This document shows, in pieces, positions 43,579-52,105 of a DNA stretch of 64,000 nucleotides. Within the stretch, counting starts at the first letter, position 1. The number at the start of each line of letters is the position of its first letter. This DNA comes from Actinokineospora globicatena (GTDB lineage: Bacteria; Actinomycetota; Actinomycetes; Mycobacteriales; Pseudonocardiaceae). The translations under genes and the position numbers were made by a program. The DNA lies in assembly GCF_024171945.1 (NCBI RefSeq), contig NZ_JAMTCR010000003.1, positions 124,001 through 188,000 of the forward strand. Direction: 5' to 3'. The notes beneath the pieces were generated by a model. The model was given only the letters and a program-made list of their open reading frames with translations, was not told the DNA's origin and made no database searches.

Positions 43579-44549
43579 CCCTCCCGGCGGACGTCGACCA
43601 GCACCTTGCCCGTGGTGCGCCGATCGGCGACGGCCGCGTGCGCCTCGCCGACCCGGTCAAGCGGGACGATCCGGTCGATGTGCGCGTGCAGCAGGCCTTT
43701 GCGCGCGTAGCCGAACAGCTCGTCGGTGATCGCCTCCAGCAGCGGCCGGTCGTCGACGACGTGGCGCATCCAGAACCCGGCGCACCCGATCGACCGGTCG
43801 GTGAGCTCCCCGGTCGACACGGTGACCACGCCCCGGTCGGGGGTCGCCGCGCGCCAGCCGTAGCTGACCAAGCGGCCGAACGGCGCCACACCGGCCAGCA
43901 GCGCGCGGGTCGAGTCCCCGCCGGTCGCGTCGATGACCAGGTCGACGCCGCGGCCGCCGGTCACGTCGCGCACGTCCGCCCCGGGTTCGAGCGCGTGGTC
44001 TGCCCCGAGGTCGCGGACGAATGCCCGCTTGGCCTCAGTCGAGGCGATTCCGATGACCGGCCGCGCGCCCAGTGCGACGGCCAGTTGGACCGCGAGGTGC
44101 CCGACCCCGCCCGCCGCCGCCGACACCACGACCGACTCGCCCGGCCGCACCCGACCGGCGAGCGTCAAGGCCCCGTAGGCGGTCGCGCCCTGCTCGAACA
44201 CGCCGATGGCTTGCTCGTCGCTGATGTCATCGGGCACCTCGACCGAATGGGCGTCGGTGGCGGCCGCGACCTGCGCGTACCCGCCGCCGTGCCGCATCAG
44301 CACCACGACCCGCCGCCCGTCCCGGCGCCTGCGCCCCACGACGTCGACCCCCAGGACCGCGGGCAATTCGGGTGTGGGCCCGTCCCCGGCTCGGCGCTCG
44401 ATGTCGTCGAAGTTGATCCCCGCGTAGGTGACGTCGACCAGGCTCTGCCCGTCCGCCGCCCCGGGGAGCGCGACGTCGGCCACCGCCAGCACCTCCGGTC
44501 CGCCCACGCGCCGCATCACCGCGGCTCGCATGCCCCCACTTGCCGTCAC
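43575..44549 (-). CDS. Zinc-free MDR quinone-oxidoreductase-like reductase
   Basis: A 324-residue medium-chain dehydrogenase/reductase of the quinone oxidoreductase/enoyl reductase branch. The NADPH-binding loop is AAAGGVGHLAVQLA, preceded by FEQGATAYGAL; the structural-zinc cysteines are absent. GTG 44549 is five bases from a GGAGG RBS and is the first gene of the six-gene minus-strand operon. Given the aldolase and MaoC hydratase next to it, reduction of an unsaturated 2-substituted diacid-CoA to the substituted succinyl-CoA is the most likely step. It could equally act as a trans enoyl reductase for the PKS module, which has no reductive domains. Confidence 0.88.
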   Translation of the reverse strand: MTASGGMRAAVMRRVGGPEVLAVADVALPGAADGQSLVDVTYAGINFDDIERRAGDGPTPELPAVLGVDVVGRRRRDGRRVVVLMRHGGGYAQVAAATDAHSVEVPDDISDEQAIGVFEQGATAYGALTLAGRVRPGESVVVSAAAGGVGHLAVQLAVALGARPVIGIASTEAKRAFVRDLGADHALEPGADVRDVTGGRGVDLVIDATGGDSTRALLAGVAPFGRLVSYGWRAATPDRGVVTVSTGELTDRSIGCAGFWMRHVVDDRPLLEAITDELFGYARKGLLHAHIDRIVPLDRVGEAHAAVADRRTTGKVLVDVRREG

Positions 44550-44882
44550 GGCGTCCTCCGGACCTGTTGTCGCACGGGCGATCCCGCCCCCTCAGTGACA
44601 TCCCGCAGTGCGGCGGGTTCGCCCGCCGCGCACCCCACACCGCTATCCAAATAGGCCGGACTCGACCGTAGAAGGGCCGATCGGTCCCATTCCCCTGAGC
44701 CGCTTGGCTGAACTGCCGCCACCACGGCGTACCGGTGTGGCCCAATCGGCGGTGCTGGGGGCTACCGCGCGTCTGTTACGTCCTGTTGGAATCGTTCTGG
44801 ATCTTCAGCGAGTCGAATGCCGTTGTCGCCCGGGCCACCGCGTGCTAGCGTTCCGCCGATCCGACCTCAGGAGGTGAGACCC
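44550..44882. promoter_or_regulatory. Divergent promoter region
   Basis: About 330 bp between the starts of the six-gene minus-strand operon and the plus-strand patatin unit. It must hold promoters for both. I cannot place -35/-10 boxes with confidence. A GGAGG RBS for the reductase gene and a GGAGGT RBS for a 15-codon plus-strand frame mark the two ends. No regulator gene lies next to it. Confidence 0.45.
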
Positions 44883-44930
44883 ATGAACGCGGTATCCACA
44901 GTGGGTGCTCCCCCGAGGTCGCGCGGCTGA
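44883..44930 (+). CDS. Possible 15-residue leader peptide
   Basis: ATG 44883 to TGA 44930 encodes MNAVSTVGAPPRSRG. It has the best Shine-Dalgarno in the area (AGGAGGT, seven bases upstream) and ends 52 bp before the patatin gene. It may be a regulatory upstream frame or a tiny translated peptide. It carries one copy of the CCACAGTGG motif (44896). Its size prevents any homology claim. Confidence 0.35.
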   Translation: MNAVSTVGAPPRSRG

Positions 44931-44982
44931 CCCAGTCGCACACCGGGAGCGCCCGCCAGGCACTTGGCGAAAGGCGACCCCC

Positions 44983-45879
44983 ATGAACACAACCCCTTCC
45001 TCGATCCCGTCGACGTCCGCCGCGCGCGCCTTGGTGCTCGGCGGCGGTGGCTCGGCGGGCAACGCGTGGGAGATCGGCGTCATCGCGGGCCTGTGCGCCG
45101 CCGGGGTGGACGTGACCGAGGCCGACCTGATCATCGGGACATCGGCTGGCTCGACGGTCGCGGCCCAGATCACCGGCCCGGCCCGACCGGCAGGACTGCT
45201 GGCCGACATCCTCATCGCCGCACCACCGCCTGCCGGTGGACCGGGCCGTGTCGCGGTGGTGGACCTCCTGGAGCTGACGAGCGGCTTCATCGCGGGCTCT
45301 GTGGACGCGGCCGACATGCGCCGCAGGATGGGCGCGGCCGCACTCGACCTGGCATCGGGCGACTCCGGGGACGCGCGGCGCGCGGTCGTGGCCTCTCGGT
45401 TGCCCAGCCTGCACTGGCCGCAGCGTCCGGTGCTCATCGTGGCCGTCGATGCCCGTACCGGTGAGCCGGTGGTATTCGACCGTCACAGCGGAGTCGACCT
45501 GGTCGACGCGGTGACCGCCAGCTGCGCCCAGGGCTTCGGCGCCTTCCCGCCCCACGCCATCGGCGACAACCACTACATCGACGGCGGCTACCGGTCGAAT
45601 GAGAACGCCGACCTAGCGGCTGGATATGACCGGGTGCTGGTGTTGTCGCCATTCGGTGGCAGAACACGGGCGCCACTGGAGTGGGGCTACCACCTCGCCG
45701 CACAGGTCGACGAACTCCGCGCCTCCGGTAGCCGAGTCGAGACCATCGTCCCGGACGCCGATTCCGCTGCCTTCTTCGGGGCCAACGCGATGGACCCGTC
45801 GAACCGCCCACCCGCTGCCCGCGCGGGCTACAACCAGGGCAGGTCCGTTGCCGAACACCTCACCGACTTCTGGCGCTGA
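44983..45879 (+). CDS. Patatin-like phospholipase
   Basis: A 298-residue serine hydrolase of the patatin/RssA family. The oxyanion-hole loop LGGGGSAGNAWEIG, the nucleophile elbow GTSAGS and the catalytic aspartate in IDGGYRSNEN form the Ser-Asp dyad. It has no signal peptide and is probably cytoplasmic. ATG 44983 has a weak AAAGG RBS. The upstream in-frame GTG at 44905 is less likely. The substrate could be a phospholipid or another ester. It is divergent from the PKS-NRPS operon and its link to the cluster is only positional; patatins are sometimes biosynthetic or resistance-associated, but nothing here shows that. Confidence 0.85.
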   Translation: MNTTPSSIPSTSAARALVLGGGGSAGNAWEIGVIAGLCAAGVDVTEADLIIGTSAGSTVAAQITGPARPAGLLADILIAAPPPAGGPGRVAVVDLLELTSGFIAGSVDAADMRRRMGAAALDLASGDSGDARRAVVASRLPSLHWPQRPVLIVAVDARTGEPVVFDRHSGVDLVDAVTASCAQGFGAFPPHAIGDNHYIDGGYRSNENADLAAGYDRVLVLSPFGGRTRAPLEWGYHLAAQVDELRASGSRVETIVPDADSAAFFGANAMDPSNRPPAARAGYNQGRSVAEHLTDFWR

Positions 45880-46186
45880 GGAGCAACGTCCACCTTGGAC
45901 CGCCTCGGGCTGGCCTGTGACGTAGATCCGCGCGAGGCCAGCGTGAGCGTATGGGCGGGTACCGTGCGGTTGGGGGCTGTCTGCTGGGGTGTTCTGCTGG
46001 CGGCCCGAACCTTCACTGAGGGTATGGAGACGATGGCATGAGGCTTCCGAATAGCGCACACACCTCTCAGCCGTAGCGCATTCACGAAGGCCATCGCGCC
46101 CGCCGCTGATCCGACACTTCGGCCAGGCATGGCACGCGACCCTGCCCAATGAGAAGGTGTGATCAGCCGATCAGCAGGAGACCGCC
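45880..46186. other. Intergenic region, nothing identified
   Basis: About 305 bp without a convincing gene. Short frames on both strands have no RBS or protein-like composition. GATCAGCCGATCAGC just before the next gene is a partial direct/inverted repeat that might be an operator. Confidence 0.4.
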
Positions 46187-46570
46187 GTGCGACCCATCGT
46201 CGTCTTGTTGACCACCGAGTCCGGCAAGCGTGACCTGTGCGCCCGTCTGCGCGAGGTCGGCGAGTACATCGAGGCGGAGCATTTCGACATCCTGACGGTC
46301 GGCGAGTGCCAGTACGGGGTCAACGTCACCGATTCCGTCAAGTCTGATTTCGACGACGACGAAATCGCCGAGGTCAACGCACGCGTGGGTGCCTTCGCCA
46401 GCGTCATGCTGGAGTACCGGGGAACGGCCTGCGTCAGGTCCCTGCTGGAGACTGTCCTACCCGGACTCACTGGCGTGCTCGACACGGACCACGGCCAGCT
46501 TCTGGACTTCGCCGAGGTCCTAGCCCGGTTCAGCCGCGAACCTGACTGGGACTGGCGGCGGCCGCACTAG
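46187..46570 (+). CDS. Hypothetical protein
   Basis: A 127-residue soluble, acidic protein (DFDDDEIAEVNARV; ends PDWDWRRPH). The start MRPIVVLLTTESGKRDLCARLREVGEYI looks like a beta-strand/loop/helix opening, but I recognise no family. GTG 46187 has a CAGGAG RBS seven bases upstream. The stop codon overlaps the stop of the convergent exonuclease gene inside CTAG. Two cysteines are present; there are no membrane segments. Confidence 0.7.
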   Translation: MRPIVVLLTTESGKRDLCARLREVGEYIEAEHFDILTVGECQYGVNVTDSVKSDFDDDEIAEVNARVGAFASVMLEYRGTACVRSLLETVLPGLTGVLDTDHGQLLDFAEVLARFSREPDWDWRRPH

Positions 46571-48165
46571 TTCGGTGACGCGTCGGCGTGGGCGTGGCGG
46601 TAGGCGGTGGTCACGTCGAGCGGGAGGCGGCCGCGTTCGCTGACGGTGTAGCCGTTGAGCTGGGCCCACGCGCGGATGGTCGCCGCGGTTGCCCGCACCG
46701 ATTCGGGCGAGATCGTGCCTGGCTCCAGGCCCGCAGGTTCCCGGCGCGCGGCGGCGGGCTGCAGGTGGGTGAGGAGGACGTCGAACTGGTCGGGGTGGAC
46801 GCGGCGGGTGCCGTATTGCTTGGCGTTCCCGGCTTTCCCGCCGGAGAAGCCGCCGTCGGTGACGAGGAGCGTTGTCCGTCGGGACACATTGTTCATCACT
46901 CGGACCCCGAGCCGCTCGGCCCGCTGTTCCAACCGCGCGCGCTGGGTGTCGTCGCAGCCGGTGAAGGCGACCTTGTCGTTGACCCGCAACGGTTCGCCGT
47001 GGTTCCAGTCCGACGGCAGCGGCTTGAGGTCGGCCGAGAGCCTGGACACACGTGCGGCCTCAGCGTCGTCCAGAACTGCGGTCAGCTCTGCCTGCGCGAC
47101 ACCGAGCAGCCCGGCTACCGTTGTCAGCTCTGTCTTCTCCGCGCGACTGACGCGTCCGTCGTCCAGCGCGAGGTGGGCCAGGCTGAGGAGGAACCCACGA
47201 TGCGCGGCCGCCACACCTGAGTCGTCCAAGTCGTAGAGCCCGGCCAGGTTACGCAACGCGGCGCGCTCGTCGTCGGTGAGGACGCCGTCCTCCAGCACCT
47301 CGGCCAGCAACTCCAGGTACGGCAACGACCCCTCAGGCGCGCCATCGTCGAGCGCGTCCCCCAGCGACGCCCGCTGGAACAGTTCGACCAACGGCGCGGC
47401 CACCGGCTTGGCGATGTCGAGCGAGATCCGTTGGCGAACGTGATCTTCGGGCAAGCGGGCCCCACCGGGCGCCGAGGGCCACGACACCGCCGAACCCTGC
47501 CGTGGCAGCCCGAGCAGCTCCTGGCTCGGCGGGTACCCGGTGCGGCCGTTGAGGTACTTGCCGAGCAGCGCCGCCGTGGCCCTGGCGTCGCCGAGCGCGG
47601 AGTGCGCGCCGTCGAGCCGGATGCCCATGGCGGAACAGCAGTCGGCCAGCCTCCGCCGGTCCAGCCGGGGGAGGTGCTCGAAGCTCTGCTGCAGGGTGCA
47701 GGTCGACGGCAGGAACGGCAACGCCCACCCGGCCCGGGTGTACTCCGCCCGCAGGAACCCCAGGTCGAACCGCACGTTGTGCCCGGCGACCGCGTACCCC
47801 GCCAACCGCCGGGTGATCTCCGGCGTCACCTCCGCGAACCTCGGCGCGCCCGCGACGTCAGCCGCGGTGATGCCGTGGATGTGCGTGGCCCCAACGGGTC
47901 CCTCCGGGTTGAACCGGCTGACCCACTCGTCGACCACCGTCCCGACGGGATCGACCCGCACGATCGCCAACTCCAGCACGCGGTGACCACTGGGCGACAA
48001 CCCCGTCGTCTCCACGTCGACGACCGCGAACCCCGCACCTGCCACCTCCGGCGAGACGAGCGAACCCCCCGGCCGCTTGTCCTTCCGCCGGAAGATGTCC
48101 AGCAACCCCACGCGCGCTCCCGTGTTCCTGTCGGCGACCACCTGTTCGATCACTACACCCGACAT
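46567..48165 (-). CDS. DnaQ-type exonuclease with BRCT and Lsr2-like domains
   Basis: A 532-residue multidomain protein. Residues about 45-205 form a complete DEDDh 3'-5' exonuclease: VVDVETTG (Exo I), HNVRFDLGFL (Exo II), HSALGDARAT (Exo III). A helical TerB-like acidic region follows (about 280-375, LLAEVLEDGVLTDDERAALRNLAG). A BRCT domain comes next (about 398-470, VAFTGCDDTQRARLEQRAERLG and RRTTLLVTDG). The C-terminus (about 490-525, IRAWAQLNGYTVSERGRLP) matches the DNA-binding domain of Lsr2, including its RGR AT-groove motif. It is probably a DNA repair or processing nuclease. The three pocket motifs are intact, so it should be active. The stop overlaps that of the convergent hypothetical gene. 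Confidence 0.88.
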   Translation of the reverse strand: MSGVVIEQVVADRNTGARVGLLDIFRRKDKRPGGSLVSPEVAGAGFAVVDVETTGLSPSGHRVLELAIVRVDPVGTVVDEWVSRFNPEGPVGATHIHGITAADVAGAPRFAEVTPEITRRLAGYAVAGHNVRFDLGFLRAEYTRAGWALPFLPSTCTLQQSFEHLPRLDRRRLADCCSAMGIRLDGAHSALGDARATAALLGKYLNGRTGYPPSQELLGLPRQGSAVSWPSAPGGARLPEDHVRQRISLDIAKPVAAPLVELFQRASLGDALDDGAPEGSLPYLELLAEVLEDGVLTDDERAALRNLAGLYDLDDSGVAAAHRGFLLSLAHLALDDGRVSRAEKTELTTVAGLLGVAQAELTAVLDDAEAARVSRLSADLKPLPSDWNHGEPLRVNDKVAFTGCDDTQRARLEQRAERLGVRVMNNVSRRTTLLVTDGGFSGGKAGNAKQYGTRRVHPDQFDVLLTHLQPAAARREPAGLEPGTISPESVRATAATIRAWAQLNGYTVSERGRLPLDVTTAYRHAHADASPN

Positions 48166-48188
48166 CGTCGCTCAACGAAGCGATCTCG

Positions 48189-51100
48189 TTACACCACGTG
48201 CGCGAGGACGGTCTCGGGTATCTCGACCCCGGTCACCCGCCGCCAAGCGTCCTCCAGGGCACCGAGGCCCGCCCGATCCGTCAGCGCTCGGAGGTGCTCA
48301 GGCGCGGGTCCCATACCGGGGGAGGGGAAGTGGTCGAACAGGACCACGGCGCGCACGATGTGCTCCAGGGCCGTGGTGAGGTCACCGCGCATCGCCGCCG
48401 TGGCACTGAGGGCACCATGGCTGGAGCAGGCCCCGACAGGAGCACCGGCGGCGGTGAAGTCCGCGAGGGCGCGTCGGTACCAGACATCCGCCTCGGTCAG
48501 GTCGCCCCGTGATTCCGCGATACGGCCGAGGGCATGATGGGACAGGCCGAGTCCGGAGTCGTCAGCCACGGCGGTGTGGATGGGCAGTGTGCGCCGGAAC
48601 CACTGCTCCGCCTCATCCCAGCACTCCCGGTCGGCGGCCAGCTCGCCGAGCGCGTAGGAGATCGCGGCGACACCCGAGCTGTCGCCGGTCTTCTCCTGCA
48701 GGACAAGGGCTTCCCGGTAGCGGGCTTCTGCCTCGTCGGCATCGCCGCGATACTGCGCGACCTCACCGAGAGCCTTCAGCGCGGCCGCCGTCCCCGGGTG
48801 ATCGCCGAGCCTGCCGCGGATCTCCAGGGCCTTCCGGTACCGCTCCTCGGCGGCTGGCCAGTCGCGACGCAACCAGGCGATCCTACCCAACTCCTGGTAC
48901 GAGGTCGCGACCCCGAGAAGGTCCTGTGCCGCCTCACTTTCCTGCTGGGACAGGGAGTACCACTGCTCGGCCACGTCCCACTGGCCGCGTGCGACGGCGA
49001 TGTCCCCATACGAGTGGTGGACGCTGCTGACGCCCTGCGGGTAGTCCAACGCCCGCGCGATCTCCAGGACCTCGGCGAGCACGGACTCAGCCTCGTCGAA
49101 CCGCCCCCGCGAGCGTAGGAGCCCTGACAACTGGTTGTACGCCACGGCAAGTTGGCGTTGTCGCTGGTCGTCCTCTGGCTGGGCGAGGAGCGTCGCGACA
49201 ACCTTGCGGTACAGATCCTCCGAGCCCTCCTCAGGCGACCGGTTCAGTTGCGCGCTGATGAAGAACAACCAGAGTGAGCTGCCCGTGTCGTAGGTGGTCG
49301 GCGGCTCGCCGTCCTCGTCCTCGACCGCCAGCCGGACCCGATCGGTCCACATCCGGGCTTCGGCAGTGCGCCCGCTCCACCCCCACTCCTCGTTCATCAG
49401 CAGGCCGAGCTGCATCGCCTGCGGCCACAGGCGTCCGTCGAGAGCGTCGCTGAGCGCTTGGGCGAGGTTGGACCGGTGGTACGCGGCCACACCGTGACCC
49501 AGGAGCGGGTCACCACCCTGGACCTGGCGGTACGCCCACGTGGCCAGCATGGCCATGGCGTCCACCATGGCTCGACGGGCGGAGATCACCTCGGCCACGG
49601 GGTGCCACCGCTCCAGGAAATACCCCGGTAGCGCCGGGTGCAGCCGGTAGACGCCGCCGCCGATCTCGCTCAGCAACCCGATCCCGGCTGCCCGCTCCAG
49701 CAGCGCCGTCCACTCCGCCTGGGACACGTCGAGCAGGCGCGGCGGCGTGGCGGTGTGGACCGAGAGCAGGCTGAGGACGTCGTGGTCGATCACCACCTGG
49801 AACAGGGCGACGACGAGCAGCAGCTCCCGCGACCGGTCCGGTAGTCGGGAGGTCGAGTAGGTGATGCTCGCGTCGAGCGAACCGAGCCTGCCGGTGCCGT
49901 AGCTCGCGGGCAGATCCGCCAACCCGCGCAGGCCCGCCAGCACCGCGCCCGGCTCCTCGGTGTCCAGGTGCGGCAACACCAGCCGCATGGCCAGCGGGTG
50001 GCCGTCCAGCCAGTCGAGCAGCTCTCGGAACGCGCTCGTCCGCCTGCGTGGCCATGCGCGGGGGAACGGGGCCAGCAGCGCGTCGGTGTACTCGGCGGCG
50101 TCCTCCGGCGAGAGTCCGCTCACCTCGATCCGGATGAGTTCACCCAGGCGCGCTTCCGGGCCCCTGCTGGTGATCAGGAAGACGCCGCGGCCGGTGATCA
50201 GGTCGAGCAGGTCGGTCACTTGGTCGTCGGGGACGGACTCGAAGTTGTCCCAGATGACGAGCAGCCGCTCCCGCCGCAGCAGATCGCGGACGGCCTTCCG
50301 GCGCCGCTGGTCGTCGAGCGCGCTGAACGCGGTGCCCAGCACCTGGAGCCCGATCGCGGACAGGACCCCGTCCACCCCGGAGACGGGCACGCCCGGCTCG
50401 AAGGAGTGCCACACCACGTGCTCCGGCGCCCGAACACCCCCGGTACCGCGCCACCACCGGCCCAGCGCCTTGGCCAGTTCGGATTTGCCCACACCCGCGG
50501 GCCCGTGCAGCACTATCGCGCCGGAGGTCGCCGCGGCGCTCTCGAACCGGTGGAACTCCGGGTCCCGGCCGATGAAGGCGCCCGTGGGAGCCAGCGGATC
50601 GTCTCGTCGAGTCAGCGGGCCGGGGAGATCGACGTGGGTGAACCGCACGTCGCCGCGCGCGTAGAGGACGGGGACGAACCAGTCCCGCAACGGCAGGCGC
50701 CCGGCGGGGCTGGGGCGGTCGGGGTCACGGGCCATCCGCGCACGACCGGCGACCACCGCCTCGGCGACGGACCCGCCCGTGAACAGCACGCGGTAGAAGC
50801 CGGTCATGAACACCGTCGCCGCCGTCGCGTAGACCGCGTAGGCCATCGCCACGACGGCAGCGGTACCGCCCGCGACCAGCCTCGTCGCCACAGCCGCCTC
50901 CACCGCCGACCCGACGGCACCGGACTGGCAGGCGTTGAGGACCACGACGGGGACCCGCGTGTCGGCGAGGACCTGGGCGAGTTGGGCGGCGCGCACCCGC
51001 TCCGCGCCCTGTCCGGGGCGCTCGAACAGCAGCACGGCCTCGTCGGCGAGCTCCCCGTGGCAGTCGAGGTGCACGACCTGGAACGGCCTGCCCTCGTCCC

Positions 51101-51677
51101 GCGCGGCCGCCAGCGCCTCGGCGAGACCGTCCAGGGTGGGCGGCCGGAGCACAACGATGTCGGCCTGGTCGTCGATCGCGTCGAGCATGGGGCGCGCGAT
51201 GGCGCGGAAGGCGATGTCCTGTGGACCCTCGGGCCGCGAGATCACCATCAACACCCGCAGCCGCTGGCCGGTGACGGCGAACGCGGGGACCTGCTCGGCG
51301 GACTCCAGGACCCTGGTGATCCGCACCCCGTCGAGCGCCAGCGGGGACGGCCGCGCGGGATCGGCGCACAGCTCCCAGGGAAGGCCCAGCCACTCCGCCT
51401 GGTCGGACCACAGCACGACCTCCGGGGCCGCGCTCGCCCGCCACTCCCGGTAGCCCGCCCCGGCCTTCGCGAAGATCGCCCGGAACAGGTCGTGACCCCA
51501 CTGGGTCAGCTTGGCCGCGACCTGGGGCCCGCGTTCCGCGTAGACGCCGAACGGTGCCCGCAGGTAGTCCTCCACGTACCAGCGCAGGTCTTCCCTGGTC
51601 GACTCGTCCAGGACGGCGAGATCATCCGCGACGGCCGAGACGACCGCCCTGCCGTCGCCAGGGAACTCGACCCGCAC
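48189..51677 (-). CDS. CHAT protease-STAND ATPase-TPR protein
   Basis: A 1162-residue NLR-like protein. Residues about 140-350 form a CHAT caspase-like protease with the His-Cys dyad H207 (LDCHGE) and C250 (LNACQSG). Residues about 380-650 form an NB-ARC/STAND ATPase with Walker A GPAGVGKSEL and Walker B LLVIWDNFE. The C-terminal ~400 residues are a tetratricopeptide array with many A-E-x-x-Y/W-[RY]-[RK]-A-L units that would act as the sensor. Such proteins are thought to bind a trigger, oligomerise and cleave a target, often in phage defence or cell-death control. It lies 3 bp after the stop of a small one-membrane-segment protein and downstream of a TIGR04222-like protein on the same strand, so the three may form one system. 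Confidence 0.92.
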   Translation of the reverse strand: MRVEFPGDGRAVVSAVADDLAVLDESTREDLRWYVEDYLRAPFGVYAERGPQVAAKLTQWGHDLFRAIFAKAGAGYREWRASAAPEVVLWSDQAEWLGLPWELCADPARPSPLALDGVRITRVLESAEQVPAFAVTGQRLRVLMVISRPEGPQDIAFRAIARPMLDAIDDQADIVVLRPPTLDGLAEALAAARDEGRPFQVVHLDCHGELADEAVLLFERPGQGAERVRAAQLAQVLADTRVPVVVLNACQSGAVGSAVEAAVATRLVAGGTAAVVAMAYAVYATAATVFMTGFYRVLFTGGSVAEAVVAGRARMARDPDRPSPAGRLPLRDWFVPVLYARGDVRFTHVDLPGPLTRRDDPLAPTGAFIGRDPEFHRFESAAATSGAIVLHGPAGVGKSELAKALGRWWRGTGGVRAPEHVVWHSFEPGVPVSGVDGVLSAIGLQVLGTAFSALDDQRRRKAVRDLLRRERLLVIWDNFESVPDDQVTDLLDLITGRGVFLITSRGPEARLGELIRIEVSGLSPEDAAEYTDALLAPFPRAWPRRRTSAFRELLDWLDGHPLAMRLVLPHLDTEEPGAVLAGLRGLADLPASYGTGRLGSLDASITYSTSRLPDRSRELLLVVALFQVVIDHDVLSLLSVHTATPPRLLDVSQAEWTALLERAAGIGLLSEIGGGVYRLHPALPGYFLERWHPVAEVISARRAMVDAMAMLATWAYRQVQGGDPLLGHGVAAYHRSNLAQALSDALDGRLWPQAMQLGLLMNEEWGWSGRTAEARMWTDRVRLAVEDEDGEPPTTYDTGSSLWLFFISAQLNRSPEEGSEDLYRKVVATLLAQPEDDQRQRQLAVAYNQLSGLLRSRGRFDEAESVLAEVLEIARALDYPQGVSSVHHSYGDIAVARGQWDVAEQWYSLSQQESEAAQDLLGVATSYQELGRIAWLRRDWPAAEERYRKALEIRGRLGDHPGTAAALKALGEVAQYRGDADEAEARYREALVLQEKTGDSSGVAAISYALGELAADRECWDEAEQWFRRTLPIHTAVADDSGLGLSHHALGRIAESRGDLTEADVWYRRALADFTAAGAPVGACSSHGALSATAAMRGDLTTALEHIVRAVVLFDHFPSPGMGPAPEHLRALTDRAGLGALEDAWRRVTGVEIPETVLAHVV

Positions 51678-51680
51678 CGG

Positions 51681-52031
51681 TTACCGCTCCTCGGCCAGGA
51701 TCCGCTCCACCACCACGTCGACGATCAGGTCGCGCTGCTGCGGGGAGATGTTGTCCGCCAACGGGAACTCCACCCTGATCCGCCGTGCCACCACCTCGGG
51801 CTTCGGCGGCGGCTCGGCCTTGGTCCGCCGCGCCTGCACCACCGTCCAGACGAACGTGGCGACGGCGACGACCAGGGCCGCGATGTCCACGATCTCGCTG
51901 TACCGGTCGGCGGTGCGGTCGGTCGAGTGCAGCGCCCCCAGCACGTCACCGCGCAGCTTGCCGCTGGGATCCACCCGGTCGGCCGCCGCGACCGCCGCCG
52001 CCTCCACCACCGGGTCCGGCGCTCCGGTCAT
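51681..52031 (-). CDS. Small single-pass membrane protein
   Basis: A 116-residue protein. The N-terminal ~45 residues are soluble (VEAAAVAAADRVDPSGKLRGDVLGALH). One membrane segment follows (IVDIAALVVAVATFVWTVVQA), then a basic stretch and a C-terminal ~45-residue domain (VARRIRVEFPLADNISPQQRDLIVDVVVERILAE). The family is not recognised. It is coupled (3 bp apart) to the CHAT-protease STAND gene, so a membrane partner, effector or protease target is the obvious inference. ATG start; no clear RBS in the 74 bp upstream. Confidence 0.75.
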   Translation of the reverse strand: MTGAPDPVVEAAAVAAADRVDPSGKLRGDVLGALHSTDRTADRYSEIVDIAALVVAVATFVWTVVQARRTKAEPPPKPEVVARRIRVEFPLADNISPQQRDLIVDVVVERILAEER

Positions 52032-52105
52032 CCGCTGCCTCCACGTCGATCGACGATCACACCACCGGGGACGTCGCCGCGGGGTGGGCGGACGCTACGC
52101 GACGA

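Noticed and set aside
45880..46186. Possible transposase remnant in the gap after the patatin gene
   Set aside because: A few frames look superficially like insertion-sequence ends, but I see no terminal inverted repeats, DDE motif or target duplication.
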